Below are positions 1-6,465 of a stretch of DNA of 6,572 bases, piece by piece (position 1 is the stretch's first letter; the number at the start of each line of letters is the position of its first letter). A model generated the notes under the pieces. It searched no databases, was not told the origin of the DNA, and was given only the letters and a program-made list of their open reading frames with translations. Origin of the DNA: Peptococcaceae bacterium UBA2264 (lineage in GTDB: Bacteria > Bacillota > Desulfitobacteriia > Desulfitobacteriales > Desulfitobacteriaceae); the NCBI GenBank assembly GCA_002347475.1, contig DDXI01000088.1, positions 1 to 6,572 on the forward strand. The letters are read 5' to 3'. Both the position numbers and the translations under genes were made by a program.

Positions 1-2566
1 TTTCCTCCTTCAATATACTATCCGCAGCCACAAGTTTTTGCACCAACTTCTCTTCCTCAGAAGCTGAGGCAATTTCTCCTTCTAACCAGGCCTGACGAAT
101 CCTGTTTAAAATTTGCCCAATCTGTGGCCCTGGGCGGAGACCGAAAGCTAATAATCTTCGGCCATCGGTAACCATTTTGATTTTCTTCAAAGCTGCCTGA
201 TAAGTGTGCAGTAACTCTCCCAATTCCGGCTCCCTGGCCAACAAGGTCACCAGCCAGGCCGGAGTATGAACCAACAAGAGATCAGTCTGCCGCAAAGTCC
301 GGGAACTGTTTTTCAGAGCGCTGCGCAGGCGCCTGTATTCCCGTGTATTTTCTCTCAGCCAGCGAGTCAGCCGCAATCTTTCCAGAACCAGGTCGACTTC
401 CTCATCCTTCATCCTGGAGAGAGATAGCAGCCAGCGGCCAGCTAAGGACCAGCTTTGGCTTTCGTTTTCGTCAGATTCGTTATAATACCAGTTCAGATCC
501 CTGCCGAACCATTCTTTATAGACACCCAAATCCACCAGGAGGCAACCCATTTTCAAATAATTTTCCTCCTGATAAATGAGCATAAGTTCGTCGGTAAAAC
601 GTTCCAGACTCAGGTTCTTGATAAGACCGGTTGCCAAAGCGGTTTTTAGGGCTTTTAAAGTCTCTTTGACCAGTTGGTAATTATAACGACAGGCGAAACG
701 AATTGCCCGGATAATCCTGGTCGGATCATCAATAAAGCTGAGATTATGCAGAAAACGAATCTCGCCCTGCTGTAAATCTCTCATACCTCCGTAATAATCC
801 ACCAGTTCCCCGTAGCGGTCAGTATTGACACAAATCGCCATAGAATTGATCGTAAAATCCCGCCGGGAGAGATCTTCCTTCAGGGAGGATTCTTCAACTT
901 GAGGCAATGCTCCGGGAAAAGCGTAGTATTCCCAGCGCGTACTGGCAATATCGATGTGGATATTATCAGGAAGAGAGATGTGGGCAGTGCCGAAATGGGA
1001 ATGGAGAGTTAACTCCCCTTCCCCCAAGCGGGTCAGAAGAGCTGAAGCAAACTTCAGACCGCTGCCTTCAACCACCAAATCCAGATCCTGGGTAGGTGCC
1101 AGCAAAAGCAAATCGCGGACAAAACCTCCAACCAGATAGACAGAACATTGTTCTTCCCCGGCGACTTCCTGGACTGTTTCTATTAATTGCCGGAACTTCT
1201 CCGGCAAACGCTGCAACAGCTCCAGGATTTCCTGCCGCATGGCCAAGCTTCGGGCCCGGACCAAAGCCTCTTCATTAGGTACGGCACCCCCATGAATAAA
1301 ACGCAGTACGTCAGAACGGGATATGATACCAACTACTTCCCCGTTTTCTATCACCGGCAGCCGGCCAATATCGTAGTGGATCATCAGCCGCTGCACTTCA
1401 TCCAGACTGGCACCGCCCTCGACCGTGACGACATTGGTCGTCATAAACCCTTTGACCGGAGCATGTTCCAGACCATGTTTAATGGACTTTTCCACATCGC
1501 GGCGGGAGATAATACCGATAAGTTTCTTGTCATTTATCACCGGAACCCCGGTATGACCATAACGCAGAAGGATCTGCTGAACCTCGGACAGTTTGGTTTC
1601 GGGGCTTACTGTTTTAACCCGGTAACTCATTATATCCCGGGCATACAAAGGGCGTTGGATATGTCTTTCGATCTCCAAGCGCAGTTTGCTCAGAACATCG
1701 GCACTTTCAGTATTTTTCAAGGTAACAGAAGCTGCTTTGGCATGGCCGGAGCCCCCAAAAGCTTTGACAATCTTATTAACTGCAAAACCGTTTCCTCGTG
1801 ACCGGCCAATAACATAGAGGCGATTTTCCATTTTGACAAGTAAAAACCAGATATCAGCGCCTACTAATTCTCCGACCCGATGGGCCAGCATGGCTAAGCC
1901 GCCGATGTATTCCTTAACCTCAGTACAGGAAAAGTAGACCGGAACACCCTGGATATGTTCGGTCTGCCCATGATTCAGAATATCCTGTAAAAGTACCTTC
2001 TGCTCCTCTGTTAAAGGCTTACGCAGATATTCAGACACAATACCAAGCTGAGCTCCCTGCTCCAATAAATGAGCAACAGCACGCACATCACGAACTGTTG
2101 TGTTTTCAAACAAAAGACTGCCGGTGTCTTCATAAATCCCCAAAGCAAAGAGGGTTGCCTCAAAGCTGCTCAAAGGCAAACCCAGTTTTGCTGCTTTCTC
2201 AACCAGCAGAGTAGTACAGGCTCCCACCTGTTCGATAAAAATACCAGGGCCTTGCGGACCTGTATAAGGATGGTGATCATAGATTACTACTTCCAGATTG
2301 GAAATCTTGCTTAACTTTTCACCCAGAGTCCCAGTCCGGCGCAAATCATAAGTATCTACCAAAATAACCCGGGCAATTGACCCGATTTCAAGATCCTGCG
2401 GCTTTCTGAGAGAAAGCCTGTCCTTATATAAGGCTAAGAACTCCTGGATATAGTGATTAGATTTACTGTCTATAACCGGGACACTGTCCGGGTAAAGTTT
2501 TTGGGCCGCAACCATAGCAGCCAAGGCATCAAAATCAAGCTGCTTGTGGGCAAGTATGACATCCAT
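1..2566 (-). CDS. DHH/DHHA1-CBS-CBS-tRNA nucleotidyltransferase (CCA-adding enzyme/poly(A) polymerase family) fusion, 3' end cut by window edge
   Basis: The frame is open for 855 codons from ATG 2566 to the left edge with no stop, so the C-terminus is missing; proteins of this architecture are usually about 850-900 aa, so little is lost. The start is firm: an in-frame TAA directly precedes the ATG, and TGAGG lies 7 nt upstream. Residues 1-300 are a DHH/DHHA1 phosphoesterase with intact metal motifs (H7, D11, D13; D71; DHH 97-99; D147) and a GGSGH motif at 271-275. Residues 305-365 and 370-428 are two CBS domains, each with an S-x-x-D ribose-binding motif (S354/D357, S416/D419). Residues 475-680 are the class II nucleotidyltransferase head: GGxVRD at 480-485, carboxylates D494, D496 and D539, RRDFT at 568-572, and DDPxRxxRAxRF at 613-624. 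The family adds all or part of CCA to tRNA 3' ends; whether this one adds CC, A or CCA cannot be read from the sequence. The CBS pair may sense adenine nucleotides (inference). It appears monocistronic behind its own promoter. Confidence 0.95.
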   Translation of the reverse strand, partial: MDVILAHKQLDFDALAAMVAAQKLYPDSVPVIDSKSNHYIQEFLALYKDRLSLRKPQDLEIGSIARVILVDTYDLRRTGTLGEKLSKISNLEVVIYDHHPYTGPQGPGIFIEQVGACTTLLVEKAAKLGLPLSSFEATLFALGIYEDTGSLLFENTTVRDVRAVAHLLEQGAQLGIVSEYLRKPLTEEQKVLLQDILNHGQTEHIQGVPVYFSCTEVKEYIGGLAMLAHRVGELVGADIWFLLVKMENRLYVIGRSRGNGFAVNKIVKAFGGSGHAKAASVTLKNTESADVLSKLRLEIERHIQRPLYARDIMSYRVKTVSPETKLSEVQQILLRYGHTGVPVINDKKLIGIISRRDVEKSIKHGLEHAPVKGFMTTNVVTVEGGASLDEVQRLMIHYDIGRLPVIENGEVVGIISRSDVLRFIHGGAVPNEEALVRARSLAMRQEILELLQRLPEKFRQLIETVQEVAGEEQCSVYLVGGFVRDLLLLAPTQDLDLVVEGSGLKFASALLTRLGEGELTLHSHFGTAHISLPDNIHIDIASTRWEYYAFPGALPQVEESSLKEDLSRRDFTINSMAICVNTDRYGELVDYYGGMRDLQQGEIRFLHNLSFIDDPTRIIRAIRFACRYNYQLVKETLKALKTALATGLIKNLSLERFTDELMLIYQEENYLKMGCLLVDLGVYKEWFGRDLNWYYNESDENESQSWSLAGRWLLSLSRMKDEEVDLVLERLRLTRWLRENTREYRRLRSALKNSSRTLRQTDLLLVHTPAWLVTLLAREPELGELLHTYQAALKKIKMVTDGRRLLAFGLRPGPQIGQILNRIRQAWLEGEIASASEEEKLVQKLVAADSILKEE

Positions 2567-2632
2567 TTAAATTCCTCATATGCTTTACGCAAAAATCTGA
2601 ATTGAATCTGCTTTGATCCAACTTTAAATTTT

Positions 2633-2662
2633 ATTATAACACTTTGCTCAACTTGCCAGCAA
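2633..2662 (-). promoter_or_regulatory. Extended -10 sigma-A-type promoter for the DHH-CBS-nucleotidyltransferase gene
   Basis: On the minus strand a perfect TATAAT (2638-2633) is preceded by TGT (2641-2639), giving the extended -10 pattern TGnTATAAT. A weak -35, TTGCTG (2662-2657), lies 18 bp upstream. Transcription would start near 2626 and leave a leader of about 60 nt before the ATG at 2566. The consensus -10 and its position are seen directly; activity is inferred. Confidence 0.55.
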
Positions 2663-2689
2663 GTACCAGTACCCAGGGCTGTTGCATAA

Positions 2690-2723
2690 CAAACAAAGAA
2701 AACCGCCAACTTTAGTCGACGGT
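2690..2723 (-). terminator. Possible intrinsic terminator closing the remnant region
   Basis: On the minus strand, ACCGTC (2723-2718) can pair with GGCGGT (2707-2702), a 6-bp stem with one G-U pair and a 10-nt loop. It is followed by TTTTCTTTGTTTGTT. The stem is short and the T tract is interrupted, so it would be a modest terminator. It lies just upstream of the promoter at 2633-2662 and could separate that gene from readthrough out of the kinase region. It may instead be one stem of the structured stretch at 2702-3141. Confidence 0.35.
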
Positions 2724-3141
2724 ATGCTAACCCCATTATTTCATAAAAAGAAAGCTCCAACGAACCTTTATCAACATATCCCCTATCATTACCTTCAACT
2801 ACTGTTTCCCATTTCAATCCGCTCCGAAGACCTTCGTCTACCAGGGTGTTCATTTACTCATTATCCACCGCCACTTAACTTCATTTCTGTTCTAACTTTA
2901 CCTGAATCCTTTCAGATTCCTGTTTTCAAGACTTCCATGTCGTCAGACCTGCGATAAATATTTTTCTTTGAACCCTTTAAGATATAGTGAATCTTTAGTT
3001 CACCGGCCCTAAGATTAGTTGTAATGTCCCGTTTCCGTTTTCCGGCTCTGTAGGTTTTCCGTCTTAGGAATTCCTTGGAGCTTGTTTATAATTTACTACA
3101 CTTAGCGGTTAGAGTCAAAGCTCAAAAAGCGGCACATTTCA
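2702..3141 (-). other. Non-coding stretch with several stem-loops; possible decayed group II intron 5' part
   Basis: No open frame here reads like protein on either strand. Read on the minus strand, the stretch holds several short local inverted repeats. These are a bulged 8-bp stem at 3016-2990 (AATCTT/AAGATT plus AG/CT), GAATC/GATTC at 2919-2904, CGAAG/CTTCG at 2836-2825, and ACCGTC/GGCGGT at 2723-2702. Purine-rich GGAAAACGG- and GGGAAACAG-like runs lie between them. This mix resembles domains I-III of a bacterial group II intron ribozyme, and TGTGCCGC near 3137-3130 would be a candidate 5' end. I cannot identify domain V or a reverse transcriptase, so any intron would be truncated. Unrelated structured RNA or an insertion-sequence remnant remain possible. 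Confidence 0.22.
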
Positions 3142-3217
3142 AGATTTTAATCTTATTTTCTAAATTATTTGAATTTTCTCTCTTCTTTCCTTGTTATTTC
3201 ATTATCGCCAATTGATA

Positions 3218-3394
3218 TTACTCAGGTATTTCGCCAGCGATACCTTCAACGAGCCAGTCCATACCAAGCTGGTCAGCAACCGACAGCGAGTGGCCGGCAG
3301 CAGCCTTTTCTCTTTTCTGCGCCCTTCTGGTCCTTGACCGGTCTCTCTGTGTCTTTATTTGCTTAGGCTCAAGTTTGACGTCTTGCCCATCGAC
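3218..3394 (-). pseudogene. Headless gene remnant, 58 codons, function unknown
   Basis: The frame is open from just after an in-frame TAA (3397-3395) to TAA (3220-3218). It has no plausible start: the only internal ATG is close to the end. The translation is protein-like, with a very basic first half (a run rich in K, R and Q, including RDRSRTRRAQKREK) and an acidic, hydrophobic tail, ADQLGMDWLVEGIAGEIPE. This layout suits the C-terminus of a longer protein that has lost its 5' part. A transposase tail is a reasonable guess because of the neighbouring decayed DNA, but I recognise no diagnostic motif. Its GC content looks higher than that of the kinase whose stop lies 13 bp upstream, so it is unlikely to be a broken extension of that gene. 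The plus-strand open frame over the same bases reads as low-complexity and is taken as a shadow. Confidence 0.4.
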
Positions 3395-3406
3395 TTATCC
3401 ATAACG

Positions 3407-4813
3407 CTAATATTTAAAGCGAACCGAAAATGTGGTTTTTCCATTCGTTGATTCTACCGATATTTTGGCATTTTGTCTGGCAGCAATACTATAACACATC
3501 GCTAACCCCAATCCGGTTCCCTTTTCTTTCGTTGTGAAAAAGGGAATCCCAATTTCATCAATTATTTCAGGACTTATACCCACTCCCTCATCTTGTACCT
3601 CTAAGACCACCTCATCACTTTGTGTATAAGTTTTGATAGTTAAGCAACCTCTCGATGTCATTGCTTCAATGCCATTTTTCATAAGATTGAGTATTAGTTG
3701 TCTTATTTCCTTTTCATCTAAAAACAAATCTGGTATTTCTCCCAAATCTAAATTTAAGTCTTGATCTGATTCACGTACAATAGACTCAATTAGCGGAGTC
3801 AATACAGCAATCATAGAGTTAAGGTTTTTCATTTCTAAAGCAATTGTTTTATTCTTAGCCAGTGTAAGATACTCAGTAATTATTGAATTAGCTCTATCAA
3901 GTTCTTGTATCATTAATTCAAAAAATTCTATGTCTTTTCGATTATGGTTTCTAGTTCCAAGTAGTTGTAATAATCCACGCACTGTCGTCATTGGATTTCT
4001 TACCTCGTGACCTATCCCAGCAGCCATTTGTCCTATTAAATTTAATTGTTCTAAACGATGCATTTCTTTTTCCAGACGTTTTTTCTCGGTAATATCTATA
4101 TTCAAACTGATAAATTCCCTTTTTCCTTCTGATACATTTATAGGAAATATTGTTGATAAAATACTTTTTTCATTACCGTCTTCATCCTTAAAAATCCATT
4201 CCATTGCTTCAATCGGCTTCCCTGTTTTATCAGCAATTTTCAATAGTTCTGAAAATTTATTCATGGCATCTTTATCAAAGTTCAGCTGGTCTATTTTTTT
4301 TCCAACTACCTCATCATTTACCCATCCGAAGATAATTTCAGATGCCTTATTGATAAACTGTACTGTTCCATTCTCATCATAACTTTGAATAGCCACATTT
4401 GGAGTATTATTAATAATAGTATTCAATCTTTCTTCACTTTTTTGCAAGGCCTTCTCTGCCAGTTTTCGCTCTGTGATGTCTTTGGAAATGCACATAACCA
4501 TTTCTACATTTCCCAAGACATTCTTGATGGGTTTTACTGTTGTAACGAAATAAATTAAAGAAGTTTCATCCTTATATTCAACCTCCATTACCTTCGTTTC
4601 GCCCGTTTCAAATACATTTTTGATTGTACTGAATCTTATGTCGCCTTCCTCACCAGAAAAAATATCCCACACTCTTTTTCCTATAATATCTTCAGGGTGT
4701 TTCTTAAATGGAGAAGAGAAAGCTTGATTTACATACAAATATTTACCAGTTCCATCGCAACAGTATATCGGATCACTTGAGTTGTCCACAAGATATTTAT
4801 AAAATAATATCAT
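3407..4813 (-). CDS. PAS-PAS sensor histidine kinase, orphan, sporulation-kinase (KinA/KinE)-like
   Basis: This is a complete 468-aa cytoplasmic histidine kinase with no signal peptide or membrane segment. PAS domain 1 spans about residues 5-115 and ends in the DITERK boundary motif (112-117). PAS domain 2 spans about 125-243 and ends in DITEKK (240-245), followed by a short coiled linker. The HisKA dimerisation domain (about 255-320) has the H-box GHEVRNP with phosphoacceptor H269. The HATPase_c domain (about 360-466) has N-box N376/N380, G1 DEGVGI (408-413), F-box PFFTTKEKG (424-432) and G2 GTGLGL (432-437), so all catalytic elements are present. The protein autophosphorylates on His and passes phosphate to a response regulator or phosphorelay protein. 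No such partner is adjacent, as is typical of Spo0F-feeding kinases, but that role is inferred. The start is fixed by an in-frame TAA four codons upstream and an AAGGTGA site 7 nt from the ATG. The gene is AT-richer than its neighbours. The stimulus is unknown. Confidence 0.93.
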   Translation of the reverse strand: MILFYKYLVDNSSDPIYCCDGTGKYLYVNQAFSSPFKKHPEDIIGKRVWDIFSGEEGDIRFSTIKNVFETGETKVMEVEYKDETSLIYFVTTVKPIKNVLGNVEMVMCISKDITERKLAEKALQKSEERLNTIINNTPNVAIQSYDENGTVQFINKASEIIFGWVNDEVVGKKIDQLNFDKDAMNKFSELLKIADKTGKPIEAMEWIFKDEDGNEKSILSTIFPINVSEGKREFISLNIDITEKKRLEKEMHRLEQLNLIGQMAAGIGHEVRNPMTTVRGLLQLLGTRNHNRKDIEFFELMIQELDRANSIITEYLTLAKNKTIALEMKNLNSMIAVLTPLIESIVRESDQDLNLDLGEIPDLFLDEKEIRQLILNLMKNGIEAMTSRGCLTIKTYTQSDEVVLEVQDEGVGISPEIIDEIGIPFFTTKEKGTGLGLAMCYSIAARQNAKISVESTNGKTTFSVRFKY

Positions 4814-4879
4814 ACTTCTTTCACCTTAAAATAAATAACATATTTTGTTCAAAAGTTATATGCTTATTTTATCAGATTT

Positions 4880-5041
4880 TTAAATAAATTCTATATTTTT
4901 CCCACCCTCAACCCACTCTTCAAATTGAATACAAAATGCTGTAATTATTTTACCAACTCCTTTTTCCAGAGCTTTCTCATACATTCTTCTGGCTGTTACA
5001 ATGTTTGAGACCCCCTGCCAACTGTTTTTAAGAAAATTATC
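4880..5041 (-). pseudogene. Headless gene remnant, 53 codons, function unknown
   Basis: The frame is open from an in-frame TGA (5044-5042) to TAA (4882-4880). The translation is strongly protein-like, with amphipathic helical stretches (around TARRMYEKALEKGVGK) and an acidic tail (QFEEWVEGGKNIEFI). The only internal ATG (residue 20 of the frame) has no good Shine-Dalgarno site and would leave just 34 aa. It is therefore best read as the 3' end of a gene whose 5' part has been lost. It lies between the exporter operon, whose last stop is about 30 bp upstream, and the kinase start about 70 bp downstream. I recognise no family. Chance openness of an AT-rich frame is the alternative, though the residue composition argues against it. 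Confidence 0.42.
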
Positions 5042-5074
5042 TCATCATCATTTTCCCGGGCTGGCACCTATCCA

Positions 5075-5518
5075 TCAAAACCCGAAATGGTCCCTTAGGG
5101 CTGACAATATCCTGAACAACGAAGATGCTGCCATAATGCCGGCCGCTATGGCAACAGCAATACCTACCGTATATGATGCATTAGCAGCAAACTCCCCAAG
5201 CAGGCCATTGACCGCATAACTCATTGTATAGTACAGGGCTTGTCCAGGAACCAGGGGAATGATAGTTGCTGTCAAAAAAATAGTTGCCGGCGTTTTCTCG
5301 ATACGGGCGCATATCTCCGAGTAAATAGTGACTATGATAGCCGCTATGAAGTACTGCGTCATTTCACTGCCTAGCCAGAGTCCGCCCAGCAGGTATGTTG
5401 CCCAGGACAGCATGCCGCCTGAAGCTGCATACCATATTTTTCTTCCCCTGATGTTGAACAGGATCGAAAAGCCCAGCGATCCCAAAAAAGCTGTTATGAT
5501 CTGCTGTGCATAAATCAT
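5075..5518 (-). CDS. Threonine/serine exporter small subunit, YjjB/DUF3815-like (C-terminal half of ThrE)
   Basis: This 147-aa membrane protein has four or five hydrophobic segments, at about residues 4-22, 30-50, 55-70, 78-98 and 112-135. It carries the family signature around residues 77-96: a PAT start, then hydrophobic residues leading into IPLVPGQALY. In the ThrE family (TC 2.A.79) this half pairs with a YjjP-like half to form a ten-helix exporter that moves threonine and serine out of the cell, driven by the membrane potential or proton gradient. Here the ATG overlaps the stop of the YjjP-like gene by 4 bp (ATGA). GGAGGT lies 8 nt upstream, inside the end of that gene, so the two are translationally coupled. 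The length matches stand-alone family members and nothing is missing. The substrate is inferred from family only. No terminator is evident after its TGA. Confidence 0.88.
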   Translation of the reverse strand: MIYAQQIITAFLGSLGFSILFNIRGRKIWYAASGGMLSWATYLLGGLWLGSEMTQYFIAAIIVTIYSEICARIEKTPATIFLTATIIPLVPGQALYYTMSYAVNGLLGEFAANASYTVGIAVAIAAGIMAASSLFRILSALRDHFGF

Positions 5519-6276
5519 TTGAACATACCTCCAACGAAAACAGATACCAGACCGAATCCGACAGCTATGGACAGAGCTGTGAGAATAGCTTCACAAAGAC
5601 GGAGCAGTCCCGCTATGATATCTTCGCTGATAATATCCCGTATGGAGTTTGTGAGAACCAGTCCCGGAATGAGCAGCATGACGTTGCCGATTATTATTTT
5701 CTCGAGACTGTGACCTATCCCCAACCTTACCAACAGAACCCCCAGCAGGCCCACAACGAACGAGCACAGGATGTTTACGATCACTACGTTCTTATCCACT
5801 CTTTGGACAAAAGTAAGCGTGAGCTTCAAAAGCATACCTATAACTGCTGAAACTGCAGCATCGCTTAAGTCGCCGCCAAAGAAAACTGTGAATGCTCCGG
5901 CAGTCAGAGCATATCCCAAATACTGAACAAGCGGACTGTACGGGTGTCTGCCGCCGATCTTCTCCATTTCATCTTTTATATATGCCGCCTCAGGTGTGTG
6001 AGCGCAAATATAGCGGGAAAGGCTATTGAGTCTGTCCAGTTTGTCCATATTCGTAAAGTATTTGTAAATTCTCCTGGTCTGAGTAAGCGTCTCTCCACTA
6101 TTGATCTGGAGGCTCACGACGATGCTTGAGGTGATTGTAAAAACATCTACCCGCTTTGCCTCATATGCCGTGCAAATACGGCTGATGGAATCCTCGACGC
6201 GGTTGATTTCAGCGCCGCTGACGAGCATCTGTTCTCCGATATCCAATATGCAGCTCAGTAATTCTATGTTAAACAT
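5515..6276 (-). CDS. Threonine/serine exporter large subunit, YjjP/DUF1212-like (N-terminal half of ThrE)
   Basis: This 253-aa protein has a soluble N-terminal part (about residues 1-112) carrying the family motif SGAEINRVEDSI (20-31). About five membrane segments follow (about 114-134, 138-158, 164-185, 193-210, 222-250). The conserved block LIPGLVLTNSIRDI (202-215), followed by the GLLRLCEA stretch (223-230), matches the ThrE/DUF1212 signature. In ThrE of Corynebacterium the two halves are one polypeptide; here, as with Escherichia coli YjjP/YjjB, they are separate genes and only together should make a functional transporter. The start at 6276 has an AAAGGGGA site 9 nt upstream. It is the first gene of a two-gene operon and overlaps yjjB-like by 4 bp. 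I see no strong promoter or attenuator in its roughly 150-bp leader. The export substrate (threonine, serine or another small metabolite) is not determined by sequence. Confidence 0.9.
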   Translation of the reverse strand: MFNIELLSCILDIGEQMLVSGAEINRVEDSISRICTAYEAKRVDVFTITSSIVVSLQINSGETLTQTRRIYKYFTNMDKLDRLNSLSRYICAHTPEAAYIKDEMEKIGGRHPYSPLVQYLGYALTAGAFTVFFGGDLSDAAVSAVIGMLLKLTLTFVQRVDKNVVIVNILCSFVVGLLGVLLVRLGIGHSLEKIIIGNVMLLIPGLVLTNSIRDIISEDIIAGLLRLCEAILTALSIAVGFGLVSVFVGGMFK

Positions 6277-6341
6277 GCCTATTAATCCCCTTTCATATCT
6301 CCATTCTAACTTAAAGTGACTACATTTCGGGTTTTAATTTA

Positions 6342-6447
6342 GGGGTCAATCAAATTGATCCTGAAAAATTGGTCTGGGTTCTGACGGATAAGTGGCGTTA
6401 AAATACGCAAAGCAAGAAGTAAGAGTTTTGCTAAAAAGTTTGACCCC
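6342..6447. repeat. Short inverted repeat pair GGGGTCAA / TTGACCCC, possible insertion-sequence end or miniature element
   Basis: GGGGTCAA at 6342-6349 is matched by its exact inverse TTGACCCC at 6440-6447, bounding about 106 bp of non-coding DNA. The left copy also folds on itself: 6342-6350 pairs with 6354-6362 on the plus strand, nine pairs including two G-U, around a 3-nt loop. Repeated GGGGTCA-type ends are common in IS21-like elements, but no transposase is visible and no clear target duplication can be read. The right copy overlaps the terminator-like hairpin at 6441-6465, which may account for part of the match. Confidence 0.3.
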
Positions 6448-6465
6448 CTTCTAATGAGGAGGTCA
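6431..6465 (-). terminator. Intrinsic terminator upstream of the exporter operon
   Basis: On the minus strand TGACCTCCT (6465-6457) pairs with AGGGGGTCA (6449-6441), a continuous 9-bp stem with one U-G pair and a 7-nt loop. It is followed by AACTTTTTAG. The stem only pairs fully in the minus-strand transcript, since the wobble becomes an A-C mismatch on the plus strand. It would end a transcript entering from beyond the right edge and so isolate the exporter operon, implying that the operon has its own promoter between 6277 and about 6430. Confidence 0.5.

Noticed and set aside
343..1278. Several short plus-strand open frames
   Set aside because: All lie antisense to the nucleotidyltransferase domain and read as shadows.
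1187..1801. 204-aa plus-strand open frame
   Set aside because: It is antisense to the CBS and DHHA1 coding region, whose minus-strand reading has clear conserved motifs; the plus-strand translation has no family character.
2470..2853. 127-aa minus-strand open frame spanning the start of the nucleotidyltransferase gene and its promoter
   Set aside because: Its last third is an out-of-frame shadow of the real gene, it runs through the extended -10 promoter and the possible terminator, and its translation has no recognisable domain.
3141..3154. Perfect AAGATT/AATCTT palindrome with a 2-nt spacer
   Set aside because: It is AT-rich, short and lacks a T tract or known site context; such palindromes are expected by chance in this composition.
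3169..3366. 65-aa plus-strand open frame
   Set aside because: It has no ribosome binding site of note, is low in protein character, and overlaps a more protein-like minus-strand remnant.
5506..5850. 114-aa plus-strand open frame rich in N, Q, Y and H
   Set aside because: It is the antisense shadow of the YjjP-like membrane gene; its polar composition is the expected complement of hydrophobic codons.
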